The translations under genes were made by a program, and so were the position numbers. From the NCBI GenBank assembly GCA_005223375.1, contig RXOD01005179.1, positions 1-15,473 of the forward strand: DNA of 15,473 nucleotides, written 5' to 3'. The notes beneath the pieces are model-generated. The model had not been told where the DNA came from. It saw nothing but the letters and a program-made list of their open reading frames with translations, and did not search any database. The stretch comes from Amoebophrya sp. AT5.2. Taxonomy: Eukaryota; Sar; Dinophyceae; Syndiniales; Amoebophryaceae. Shown here in pieces: positions 1 through 9,253 of the stretch (position 1 is its first letter; each line of letters starts with the position of its first letter).

Positions 1-737
1 GTCCAGAAGTGAGGATGGAGCTGGAATCTCAGGCATGCTGGACTTGTCTTTACGGACGAAAAATGTACAAGAAAGTTGATAGACGACTTATGTCTTTGTC
101 TCACATCAATTATACTACTCGCACATAGACTCTATGTGCGAGTACTATAATTGATGTGAGACACCAGTCAGCTGACGCGCGTCTGAACGCGAAGTGACCC
201 TGTACTGTTCGACTTTTTTCTGCTATGCCCCCTCGTGTCTCCTTCTTTTCGATCTCGTTTTTTTTTTTTTCTCACGCGGTTTGAGCGCTTTGTTTTCTGT
301 TCGCGCTTTGGTTTGCGCGTTTTTTTTCCGACAATCGCGGCCGCCATTTCACGTTTAATTACTGCCGCCCTTTTGGTTTTCGATCGACGGAAGATCTTTG
401 AGACGTAGACGCAGGCCTGCGATTTTGGGACTTAACTCACCCCTCTAAAGGGATCATGATCCGTTTCAATACGAGTAACGACCAGGCAGCCCATGCACGC
501 TGAAACAAATGATTTTTACTTCACTACCACCAGTAAAACTAAAAGTGATGCCCTCGCCCTCGCGACGCGATCGAGATTGAATACGGTTTCCTCTTCGTGG
601 TCTTCGTCTTCCTTCACGGTTCTTACAAGGAAAAGTATAAAAAATCGGACGCAGCGACGAGGACATCATACTTACTCTGTCTATCTGTAGTACTGGGTTT
701 TTAGAATGAAGACTCCACGTGGGGATTCGTTTATTCC
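1..737. other. Upstream non-coding region of the kinase gene
   Basis: No coding frame here looks like protein. The stretch holds the long inverted repeat at 98-162, a run of 13 T near 258-270, further T runs around 320-328, and GC-rich patches such as CGGCCGCC near 338-345. A 65-codon reading frame at 493-690 and its antisense counterpart are rich in Ser, Thr and Arg with no recognisable domain. I treat them as part of the leader or promoter. No TATA box or other core promoter element can be assigned with confidence. Confidence 0.6.
98..162. repeat. Long near-perfect inverted repeat (hairpin)
   Basis: The left arm at 98-128 and the right arm at 132-162 are reverse complements over 31 bases with a single mismatch, separated by a 3-base loop (ACT). 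The arms begin GTCTCACATCAATTATA and end with the complementary TATAATTGATGTGAGAC. Such a long, tight hairpin is not expected by chance. It could be a small foldback or MITE-like element, a degenerate introner-type insertion, or a hairpin RNA source. I see no transposase gene and no clear target-site duplication beside it. Confidence 0.9.
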
Positions 738-3700
738 ATGAATGCGATTGAGGAGGCCAGGCGCAAGGTTCGTGAACGGAGGGAGCTTGAAGCGAGGCTC
801 TTTGAAGAAGAAGAACGTCGGCGTCTGGCACTGGAGAGATCATCCTCTTCCGGAGGGGTCTCTTCCTGCCTGGCATTTTTGACGACGATGCTCTGTTGCG
901 CCGGCGGGGGCAATAGACTGGCAAACAAAGCGTCCGGCGACACGAGTATGACCGGCAAAAACACTAGCGGAGGTTCTGGGAACACGCTGCTGCAGACATC
1001 AGATGGTGGGAACGGTGACAACAAGTCCAAGTCGACCGCGACCAGCACGGCTGCGTCGAGCGGGGGCGGCAACTCCTCGAGTTCCGGAGGAACCGCGGGG
1101 CCCAACGCCGGTGGGAACAACAAAGACGGCACAACAGGTTCGCCGGAGAAGAAAGGCCCGCTGGTCCTGGGGCGGTTCGAGGTGATTCCCGGGCGGAAGG
1201 GGCTGCTGGGCGAGGGCAGTTTTTCCGTCGTGCAGAAGGGCATTGACAAGAAGACGGGCGCGACCGTAGCAGTGAAGACGTACAAACACGCCAGCCAGCC
1301 GGACGAAATAGAAAACTGCGTCACAAAATTCAACAGACAGATTCAGGTACTTCTGATTCTGAACAAAAAAGGGACTAAGTACGATTTTTTTCACCGCAGA
1401 TCAAAGGATGACGACGTCGAAACTTGCAACCCTGAAGGCCCTGTGGGAAACGTCTTCGGTCACTTCCTCCTTTCCCTGCGTTTATAGGTCGCCCTGATCC
1501 TTGGCTACTACCGTGTGTGGTAGGTGACGCGATATCTAACTGATTTCACATCTTGAATCGACCACAAGACCGCGTGAGTCGTGCAGATGGTGTGTTCGGT
1601 AGTGAACAAACATGAAAGCGAAAGGAAGTAGGGCGGCCAAAGGGAGTCCTTTGCTGCGAGAGGAGAGGCACTTGGTTAGCGTGGTAGGTGCCTACGACTC
1701 GTTTGATGATTTATGCTGCCGTCGCATGTCAAGCAAACTAGACTTAATTAATATGCTCGGAGTCGGTGTCGGAGGCAGCTTTAGCCGATGCCGATGGTTT
1801 AGGCCGCTGCTCAAGCGACAGTAATTTAGTTTTTGACAAATAAACGAGTGAAACTAGGTTCTGCAGATGCTGATGGAGCCCTTAGTGCAGGATCCGAAGC
1901 GTGCGAATCTGATGCACCCGCTTCTGTCCAAAATCGATCCGAAGAAGTGCTTCCTGGAACTCGTCGACTACTCCAGGGACAAGGACGGAAAGCCTGGTAC
2001 TCTACTGCAGCATCAATTCATTGCAGAACTAATTTGGATTTGCATCCCATTCGGATGAAAGTGAAATCAATTTCAACGACAGGGCCCGACACCCGCGACG
2101 GGAAGATGTACGTGGTGACCGAGGTTGCGGACTACTCGCTGAAGGACTATCTGGGCCAAAAACTCGAGGAGAAGTCCGCGCTGAAACCGGACTCCATCCG
2201 CCAGATCTGCCGCTCCTTCGTGGTCGCCATGGCCATGTTACACGCGAAGGGTAGCTATGTAGTAAAGCGCAGCTTGCTGCTGGTCTACTGACTGTAGATT
2301 GATGCCGTACCTGAAGCTACTGAAAAGAGTGGTGGATCAGGTTCTTAAATCCATTCCTGTTCGTGCCCACAGCTACACAGGAGTGATTTTGATCACGGAG
2401 GTATACAGACATACATAGAGATAGAGCATTCGTATCAGACACGGGCATCTCTGATCAAATCTTGCTTCGCATGATCGCATGGTCCAGGCCTCGTTCACTT
2501 GGATATGAAGCCGGAGAACATCATGCGCGCTGGGCACACCTGGAAGGTGATTGATGTGGACGGCTGCACGCCCCTCGGAAAGCAGATCTCCATCAACGAC
2601 TCGTCGATTTCCTTTTCCCCCTGCTACTGCGCACCGGAGTGGGCGCACTTTTTGATCGAAGACGGGGACTTCCTGAAGGTGGGCCACCAGCTGGACGTGT
2701 GGAGCGTCGGAATCTCGCTTTGCGAGCTCATCGCGCTAGACGCGGTCCTCAAGCCGAAGTACGTGTCCATCTACCGACAAGCGGGCAGCCACCGGAAGGC
2801 GGGCTTCCTCTTCTTGGAGTGGCTCGCGAACCCGAAAGAATCGCTGGCGATGGACGACGCGGTACCTATAGGCTCTGTTTTTAGTTTTACACACTTGACC
2901 ACTTCTGCAAGTACTCGGCGCTACCAGGAGGTGTGCCTGCACTTAAATGTCAGCGGGCAGCCGGTGTGTGAGTCATCTTCTTTGTAGTCTAAAGTTAGGC
3001 GATTGATGCACGACAGCCGAGGACAGGCATAGCGTCAGCGTACTAATTCCTCGCGCCGCAGCACCTCTGACCGCCATCGGCAGCCTGTCTCCTGGCAGAC
3101 GAAAATCAAAATCGATATTGAATCGAAACGCTCCGGCCTCATCCTCGGACCGCAGGTGAAGACGTTCGACCCGGATTTCAGCGACATGGTTCTGAGCAGA
3201 ATGCTGAACAAGAACCCGATTGCGCGCGTTTCCCTCGCGGACATGCTGAACCACTCGTATATCAAGGACTGCGTGGTGCCCGGCCTGGACACAAATGTGC
3301 CGACGGCGGAGAAGAACAAGGAGGCGCAGGAGGAGTCCTTCCTCGGGGACTCCGAGAAGGTGAAGAAGCACCGTCTGGAGCGGCTGGAGGAGCAGATCAC
3401 GGACAAGCCCCCGGTCTGGAAGGGCGTTCTGTACAAGCTGAATTCGGACGGCGACAAGGCGAATATCGACCACTGGCTGCGGCGCGACATGTGGCTCGCC
3501 CACAACGGGAACCTGTGCTACTACTCGCAGAAGAAGAACAAGCGGCTGGTGATCCTGGACCTGAAACACTTGGTCACCGCGAAAATCACCACCACGGTCA
3601 CCGTGGTGGGCAGCGGGGAGACCATCGTCACCACCAGCGTGTCGGAGAAAGAGGTGGAGGCGGAGCAGGCTCCGGGCGGGGGACGAGACAAGCAGGGGGT

Positions 3701-4551
3701 GTCTACGTCTAGCACGGAGCCGGAGACGACTTCGGCGAAGAACGCGTTGCCGAACGTGCTGCGCATCGACTTTCTGCTGCCGGAATTCGAGGCGAACCAG
3801 CACGAGAAGCAGTACTACGCGGCGGAGACGGTCGAGGAGCTGCAGAAGTGGGTCTCGGTGCTCACAGAAGTGATGCAAAAACCAGAAAACTTCGACAGCC
3901 AACTGGCGAAGAAGGTCAAGGTCTCGGAAGGCCTGCTGCAAGACTTCCGGGACTTCAACCGGAACCGCCGGGAAAAAATCGACCGCAACTCGGGCCAGTA
4001 CCAGCCGGTCTTCGAAAAAGAACTCTGGAAACTGAACTCCGACGGTAAGTAAAGATGATGTTTTGCGCACGCCGATTTCGGATTCTCTCGTAGACAGGTC
4101 ACTCTTCAGGTATATGTGTACTCCCTCTGGGCAGCTCATATGTTGTAAATAGATGTACAGATGAGGCGACATCAACTTCCCTAAGACGCACGACACCTCT
4201 TGCTCTCCACCAGGCGACCCTTTGCAGGATTCGCAGTGGACGTTCCGTAACATGTGGCTTGCGAAGAACGGCGCTTTGTGCTACTTCAGCAAGAAGGAGA
4301 ACAAGGAGCTCATGTACTATCGTCCCGAGGACATCCGGCAGGTGAGCTATCGGCGCCTGAGTTACCCGAGCGAGTGCTGCCGCCCGTATGCCTTCGAGCT
4401 GTGTCTGAAACCCTCCGAAGGCGTGGAATACGCGCCTGGCGTATTCGCGGCCACGGACGAAAACGTGATGCACATCATTCTCGGCTGTATCGAGAAGTAC
4501 CAAAAAATCAAAAACAGTGGCAGGAAAAGCGAACCGGGGGGAGAAAAGTGA
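738..4551 (+). CDS. Protein kinase with two tandem PH-like domains (multi-exon)
   Basis: Phase-consistent exons are 738-1346, 1867-1996, 2083-2250, 2488-2861, 3099-4044 and 4214-4551 (854 aa). An equally in-phase variant adds exon 2912-2967 and starts the next exon at 3062 (885 aa). The start is the first in-frame ATG, and the stop is TGA at 4549-4551. The N-terminus (1-34) is a charged helix, followed by a short Cys-containing hydrophobic patch (SSCLAFLTTMLCC), then a Gly/Ser/Asn-rich linker. Kinase landmarks: Gly-rich loop GEGSFSVV (158-165), VAVK lysine 180, catalytic HLDMKPEN (306-313, Asp308, Asn313), metal-binding Asp325 in VIDVDG, APE (351-353) and DVWSVG (372-377). DFG is replaced by DVD. 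After the kinase come two PH-like domains (nt about 3405-3880, and 4008-4044 plus 4214-4506) that share the pattern W..R.MWLA.NG.LCY.S.K.NK.L. The first has a charged insertion of about 50 residues. By analogy with PH-kinases, it probably acts at phosphoinositide membranes; this is inference. The specific kinase subfamily is not recognised. Confidence 0.88.
1347..1866 (+). other. Kinase intron 1 (520 nt)
   Basis: It runs from GTACTT after CAG at 1341-1346 to GCAG at 1863-1866 and joins exons in phase 0, between the ATP-lysine region and the helix-C region. A 70-codon frame at 1612-1824 lies inside, but it is not needed for the kinase fold and has no recognisable motif. No repeats stand out. 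Confidence 0.8.
2862..3098 (+). other. Kinase intron with an optional 56-nt internal exon
   Basis: The donor at 2862 (GTACCT) and the acceptor at 3098 (GGCAG) join in phase 0. Within the stretch, 2912-2967 is preceded by CTGCAAG and followed by a strong GTGAGT donor. Joined to an acceptor at 3061, it also keeps the frame open. It would add a loop of about 31 residues between the DVWSVG helix and the C-terminal end of the kinase lobe. Kinase folds usually have a compact loop here, so skipping seems simpler. Both forms could exist as alternative splicing. Confidence 0.5.
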
Positions 4552-4989
4552 GGAGCGGGGTGACTGGCTGGCTGGCTGGTTGGTTGGTTGGTTCTGGATG
4601 GTTTGTTGAGGGGAGTAGAAGCTTCGCCGGCCTTTGTCGTTTCCGCTGGCAGGCTGGAGAGAGTAAATCTGGAAAGTAAAAAGCCTGGAAGAAGCAGGCT
4701 GTAGGCAGTACCGCAGTGGTTGAGCTCGTGGAGGTGGGTCATGATATATTTGTGCGTGAAGATGCTGATGCTACTCCACGGTACTTAGTGCGAAGAGGTC
4801 GCTTATTCGACATGATGGTCCATAAGTAAAATCTCAGACATGAAAATCGAAAGAATTGGTTCCAACAAACCGAGAGGTAATGTTGCGAGCATGAAAGATG
4901 GTTCCCAGGATGCCGCACACGTCGGAGGCATCGTTAGATTAGTCCTTCTATGGCGAAGACGAAAACGTATACCTTACCTTACATACAAA
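4552..4989. other. Kinase 3' flank and intergenic spacer
   Basis: No convincing gene. A tetranucleotide stretch at about 4564-4592 reads (CTGG)n then (TTGG)n. The rest is mixed sequence with short open frames. An open frame from 4840 runs into the proposed first exon of the next gene, so the true upstream limit of that gene is unsettled. Confidence 0.6.
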
Positions 4990-6513
4990 ATGAGTAAGGG
5001 TACTGGTTACCCGAACATGGTACAAGTGAGTAGATACTGAATAACAGAAGAACACACCCGGGAAGAAAGAGGCATATTCATACGAACAAGTGGTGCCTAG
5101 AGCCTACACTACGTGGAGCACCAGGCGTCCGGCGCAAGTATTTTTCCTGCCCACATCAACGTTGGAAAAAGTGTTCATGCGGGCCGGCGCTTTCGTACCA
5201 GATCAGCGTGAGCAGCTTCAGAAGATCCTACAGAAGTATACAAAAATACTTAAGTTGTAGGTGCACCGAGCCTGTATACATAGTCAAACTGATCGCGAAG
5301 AAAATCATGGGCGCTTCTACTCGCAATTCGCACCTGCCGCCCGACCGCATTTTCGTGCACTTGCCGATTCCGGGGAAGAGCAACGCCGCTTCCGCCCGCG
5401 ATGGCGAGGACGGTGCGAGTGCGTGTAGTAGTAGTAGTACTCGTGCAGCTGCTGCTGCCCCTGCCTACTACACCCGCATGGTCGAGGTGGGCAGAGACAA
5501 CCTGTACGCCACAACGTTCTCACAGCTGAAGCGGAACTTCCTCCAGGACGTGGGCGTGGTGTATCCGGAGGTGGTCCGCGGCGACACGAAGTACCAGTTT
5601 TACACCGCTGCGACCGACGCGCCGGTTCCCGACGTCAGTTGCCTGGGCCTGTACTGTCCGCTGGGCAATTGTGCTGTGCCGGAAACCGACTACGGGCATC
5701 ACTCTTTCGTGCACCAGGACTTCGTGCTCAAGCCCGTCGCAGCAAGCGGCCTGTCGAAGGGCGAGCTAAGCTACTACTACGCCCACAGCAGCAGCAACAG
5801 CGGCACCGCGAGCCGAGCAGGAGGGGCGAGCGCTCCGGCACGACAGCCGATGGACGGAGGCAAGGCAGCGATCGCGCACAACAAAAGACAGAGTCCCTTC
5901 GGAACGAACATCGAGCTTTACGAGACCATCACAAAGTACCTACTAGTACTTTGTTTTATGTGTAAGTGTATGTGTAAGCACTATCTAAGTACATGGTCTT
6001 GGAGTTCGGGCTGGGGCTCACTCGTTGTATTGTTAAATTGCGGCGGCCGTGTAGTCTTCGCTTTTGAGTTTCAAACTTTGCAGCTTTGGAGGAGACTTTA
6101 ACACTGCGCTCGCAGGTATTCGTTCGAGGACCATAACACAACGACGGTGAAGGTGTTCCTTCCATTGGAGGGAGTGGGAAAAATCGACCACAAAAACGTA
6201 GAGTCGCGCTTTGGGGAGCGGTACAGATTTCGTTGTTGTTTGTGCGTGTATGTGCTTGATCTGCTCTTCCACCGCAGCTTGCTCGTAACGTTCATCCCAC
6301 ACTCACAGGTCTTTCGAGGTGCTGATCCACGACTACAAGGGGAAGAACTGGCGGCTCGGGTGCGCCAAAACGCACGAGGGCATTCTCCCGGAAAAGTCCC
6401 GGCATGTGGTGCGCGACAACAAAATAACACTCATGCTTCACAAAGCGACGGACGGCGCGATCTGGTTCGATTTGTTCAAGAAAAAAGCTATCGGGGATGA
6501 CGAGAAACCATAA
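4990..6513 (+). CDS. CS-domain protein, CacyBP/SIP-like C-terminus, novel N-terminal half
   Basis: Secure exons are 5307(ATG)-5935, 6116-6220 and 6309-6513, joined in phase 2 each time, giving 312 aa with stop TAA. The last about 100 residues form a CS/p23-like beta-sandwich: KVFLPLEGVG, then an ERSFEVLIHDY strand, KNWRLGCAKTHEGI, a VVRDNKITLMLHK strand and IWFDL. This order resembles the CS domain of calcyclin-binding protein CacyBP/SIP, a ubiquitin-ligase and HSP90-linked scaffold. A full SGS-type tail is missing. The N-terminal 200 residues (LYATTFSQLKRNFLQDVG; a stretch with Cys and His, then a Ser/Ala-rich linker) are not recognised. An N-terminal extension looks coding: 4990-5025, 5048-5235 and 5261 onward join in phase to give 402 aa (VFFLPTSTLEKVF, QREQLQKILQ), but this needs introns of only 22 and 25 nt. 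The start is therefore uncertain (4990 or 5307); the 3' half is firm. Confidence 0.72.
5936..6115 (+). other. Intron of the CS-domain gene (180 nt)
   Basis: Donor GTACCT after ACAAA and acceptor CGCAG followed by G. The split Lys codon is restored and the reading continues directly into the first strand of the CS domain (KYSFEDH). The second intron, 6221-6308 (88 nt, GTACAG to CACAG|G), restores a split Arg codon inside the CS domain. Confidence 0.88.
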
Positions 6514-7329
6514 AAACAAACCATAGGTAGAAGTAGGAGAGCCTTCATTTCGTGAGAACAAAAATAACGCTGCCGGACCCGGACCCGGAGCAGGGCCGGC
6601 AGAAGCTCTGGAAGGGGGCCGCCAGAAAATGCTAAACTTCCAATGTTCTTGTGGGCCGAAGTGCCACTGCGGACACGCCTGCTTCTCGTGACTTCAATTC
6701 TGAGTCATTTTGGGTGTATTTTTGAACGCACAGATCGGTTTTCGACATTCTAATTCTTGGATCCTGGTGTCCCAGTTTGTTAGTATAGAATTGAAGTCGC
6801 CCTCGCCCGCAGCGCTTCCTGCACTAAGTAAGGACTAGGTAGCCGTAGCAGCATCCATCCGTTTGATTTTGTTTTGGTGACCCTGCGAACCCAATCTGCG
6901 TCCGTTAAGTAAGTACTATCTTCGCGTCCGTCTCCGTTCTGCTTTTGCCACTGCCGTCATTGAATCTACTTTCCGTGGTCTCTTCTGGGTATGCGATCTG
7001 GGATTTATTTCTGGTGCTATCTATAAATTTATTCCGTAGATGAAGCCATTTTGTTTTTGGCTCAAGTTTCTATTTTAGTTTTTCCCTATAGATACTGGTT
7101 GATCATCCAGCGTAATGTAAGCGATTTCGAAGACCGTGAATCCCCCCAGTGACATTCCCGCTTTGCGTTTTCCGGTACAGGTTAAATTAAGTACGCGCAT
7201 AATATGAAGATTTGGATACAGAACTGATACCTTTAGTTTTACGTTTCCGTCGGAGTCGAGCTGGCTTTCTTATTTTTGGTCCAGCCGAACTGCGCCTGTG
7301 ATGCTTCGTTGGTGTTTTCACCAGCAGCG
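6514..7329. other. Intergenic spacer before the tandem gene family
   Basis: T-rich spacer without a convincing gene. A GC-rich stretch at about 6561-6635 encodes ITLPDPDPEQGRQKLWKGAA in one frame and could be a lost or alternative 3' exon of the CS gene, but I cannot find an in-phase GT donor for it. A 12-bp perfect inverted repeat brackets 6690-6798. The remainder to 7329 should contain the promoter of paralogue A. I see no similarity to the flank shared by B and C except the few bases around the start codon. Confidence 0.55.
6690..6798. repeat. 12-bp perfect inverted repeat bracketing 109 bp
   Basis: GACTTCAATTCT at 6690-6701 is exactly complementary to AGAATTGAAGTC at 6787-6798, with 85 bases between. 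It could be the ends of a very small non-autonomous element. No target-site duplication is visible and the inside is not coding. Confidence 0.6.
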
Positions 7330-9253
7330 ATGGCGCGCTTGAAGTGGGCGGGTGTCGCCCTCTTATGGTGCGGAGCGGAACGCCACGCTTTTGCGAGCCA
7401 GTTTTTTCTCCATCTGCCGACAAAGAAGGAAACGAAGCGGTCGAGTATCATCGCGGGGAACAACAAAGATGTTTATGCAGCGGCCACCCCGCGGAAAGTC
7501 GGCCGTTCCTCCGCGACCTTTCTTCAGCTTAACAGTGGAAAAGAAACAAGAAATTCCGAAAATCATTCGTACTACACGTCACTGATTAACGGACGGTGAC
7601 GCATTTCGTCTCGTCCTATGTTTGTATCTGCAGTTTCATTTATTGCTCGTTCGCGGTTCATAGTGATAGTACTCTGCTGAAAGCAAGATCGGAAAAAAAG
7701 TGGAGCCGGGCGCTAACTTATCAGGCATAGCTTCATCGACCTCGGGTAGTGTGTTTCGCCCGCTCACATGGTTTATAAAAAATAGAAATTCCCTTTCCTC
7801 CGCTGAGTAAATGTAAGAGTATTCATGGTCAGCAGAATCAATCCAATAAAAAAATCTATCATGAACATGATCACCATTTATTGTCATTATCTCAGGCGAG
7901 GAGAGGGCTACCAGCAGGAGGAACAACCCAAGTGCGAGGGCTGTGGACCAAGAAAGTTCGAGTGCTGGTTGAAGTGTATGGGCCGTGCAGGGGCTGAAGC
8001 CGAGCTCGGTAGACATCAGATGTGCAGTGCGTGCGACTCGGAGTCTGGGTGGAAGGGTGCCTGTTGCGCGAAGAGCAACGCACTTGGGGACGCACCTGAA
8101 TGCAGAAATGCACTCGAATTTCCACGTGGGGCGAACGGGAAGGAGATCACCCACCACGTCTGCGTGCTTATCAAAACGACGTCGACCACATCCACAACAA
8201 CGCCCGACCCATCTGGAGGGTCTCCACAGCCGGATTCGTCGAGCGAGGACCCACCGCCGGGCGAGAAGCCATCCCCATCACCGGAGAACAACGCGGTCCA
8301 CAATTCAGGGGAAGGACCCTCGCCAGGAGCCTCGCCAGGGCCACCTGAGGAACATCATGATACTGAATGGTTGTTGCTTAAGGTGGTGCTATTGCGATCA
8401 CTGCTTTGCTTTCTTCAAGCTTGCATTTGCATAGCAATTTTTAGGCCCAAAACTACTCTGACTACCCCCGGGGTCGGGGGCCATCCCACGGCAGACCGTA
8501 GGAGGATTCCGACTCTCTGGAGAAGATAGAGGGGCTTCAGCTTCTCACGATTCGGAATCCTTCTGAAGGCCTGTCGGAGGTGGATTCCGACTTCCTACAC
8601 GATGCGCCTCTCGATTCCGATCCCTTCCACGGCATGGCATAGGAGGAGCTAGCAGATGCGTTCCTTGCGGGGGCAGCCGGCTGACCACAGGGTTCGGAAT
8701 CCTCTACGGCAAGGCTCTTATAGCGCCGCTCTTCTAGCCGCTGCAGGGAGTCGGAGTTTGTTCTGGCTGTTGCACAGTAGTGCCGCCATGATGTTTGCGT
8801 GTGCGACGTAAATCAAGATCCAAAAAAGCAAAGTGATCGCGGCCCCCCCCTAAGCAGCGCCACCCAGAGTACGGCGCCGAAGGGAATGAAGATGACAAAG
8901 GTCCTGGCTTGTCCACCTTCTGTTGCGTGGTGATAATTGTCGCTTGCGTGATTGCGGTTTTCGGAGCGGCGGCCGTGGTCATTGTGCTGGTGGTAGACCG
9001 CGATCATGGTGCTTCCAGCTCGTCGGACGAAGAAGGCGGGCAACCTGGAGATACTGGCCCACCTGGGCAGCAGCGCAAGCGAAGCGAGAAGAACGAGGGG
9101 AACGCGGGGGGCGGGCCCAAGAAGAGCTTCAAGCGTGTCAGCACGGCAACATTCGAGGTGGACGAAGGTGGTGCAAGTGCAACCAAAATGCTTGACAGGA
9201 CTGATTCCGGGGTAGCGTCGGGAATAAACTCGCTGCAATATCACAGCGACTAG
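7330..9253 (+). CDS. Paralogue A: Cys-rich type I membrane protein
   Basis: The proposed exons are 7330-7595, 7896-8382 and 8855-9253 (383 aa), all phase-consistent. The N-terminus MARLKWAGVALLWCGAERHAF is signal-like and is followed by the family motif SQFFLHLP and by VGRSSATFLQ. The Cys module (nt 7933-8163) has ten cysteines: C-x2-C, C-x3-C, C-x2-C-x9-CC, C, C, with landmarks PKCEGC, CSACDSESGWKGACC and EFPRGANGKE. A Thr/Ser/Pro-rich stalk follows. The last exon encodes one transmembrane segment of about 26 residues (nt 8918-8995), a DRDHGASSSSDEE juxtamembrane cluster, a basic tail and a C-terminus GINSLQYHSD. The first junction is firm and the second is not: donor AAG|GTGGTG at 8383 is not shared with B or C. 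The frame upstream of the last exon is blocked by TGA at 8834 and by an extra base in a C8 run, so A might be a pseudogene. Function unknown; surface receptor or antigen is inference. Confidence 0.7.
7596..7895 (+). other. Intron 1 of paralogue A (300 nt)
   Basis: Donor GTGACG after GGACG and acceptor TCTCAG followed by G; the split Arg codon is restored (phase 2). It separates the signal/linker exon from the Cys-module exon. Paralogue C has an intron at the same place and phase; paralogue B has none. Confidence 0.8.
8383..8854 (+). other. Intron 2 of paralogue A with palindrome copies
   Basis: The interval between the stalk and the membrane exon contains four copies of the family palindrome, at about 8485-8513, 8551-8590, 8625-8648 and 8693-8710. 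It is shorter than the matching introns in B and C. It ends with a region aligning to their 3' intron ends (CTCTTATAGC, GCTGCAGGGAG). The exact borders are uncertain: the position matching the B/C donor here reads GCGATCAC, a GC rather than GT donor. Confidence 0.5.
8485..8710. repeat. Palindromic repeat cluster, paralogue A
   Basis: Four degenerate copies of a palindrome whose half-site is about TCGGAATCCTYCTACGGC. The copy at 8552-8590 keeps both outer arms (TCGGAATCC at the left and GGATTCCGA at the right). Next to the last copy is the block GGGGCAGCCGGCTGACC (about 8670-8686), also present in the arrays of B and C. Confidence 0.75.

Noticed and set aside
493..690. 65-codon frame upstream of the kinase as a gene or upstream ORF
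   Set aside because: Ser/Thr/Arg-rich, no motif and no supporting structure; most likely leader or promoter sequence.
466..1394. Long antisense reading frames opposite kinase exon 1
   Set aside because: They are low-complexity shadows of the GC-rich, in-phase sense exon; no domain-like sequence.
1612..1824. 70-codon frame inside kinase intron 1
   Set aside because: The kinase exons join in phase without it and it has no recognisable domain.
2973..4253. 426-codon antisense frame
   Set aside because: It mirrors the kinase/PH exon and its intron. The product is Leu/Arg/Val-rich with no motif, whereas the sense strand has clear kinase and PH motifs.
6557..6625. GC-rich coding-like stretch (LPDPDPEQGRQKLWKG) as a last exon of the CS gene
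   Set aside because: No in-phase GT donor was found in the preceding exon; kept only as a note.
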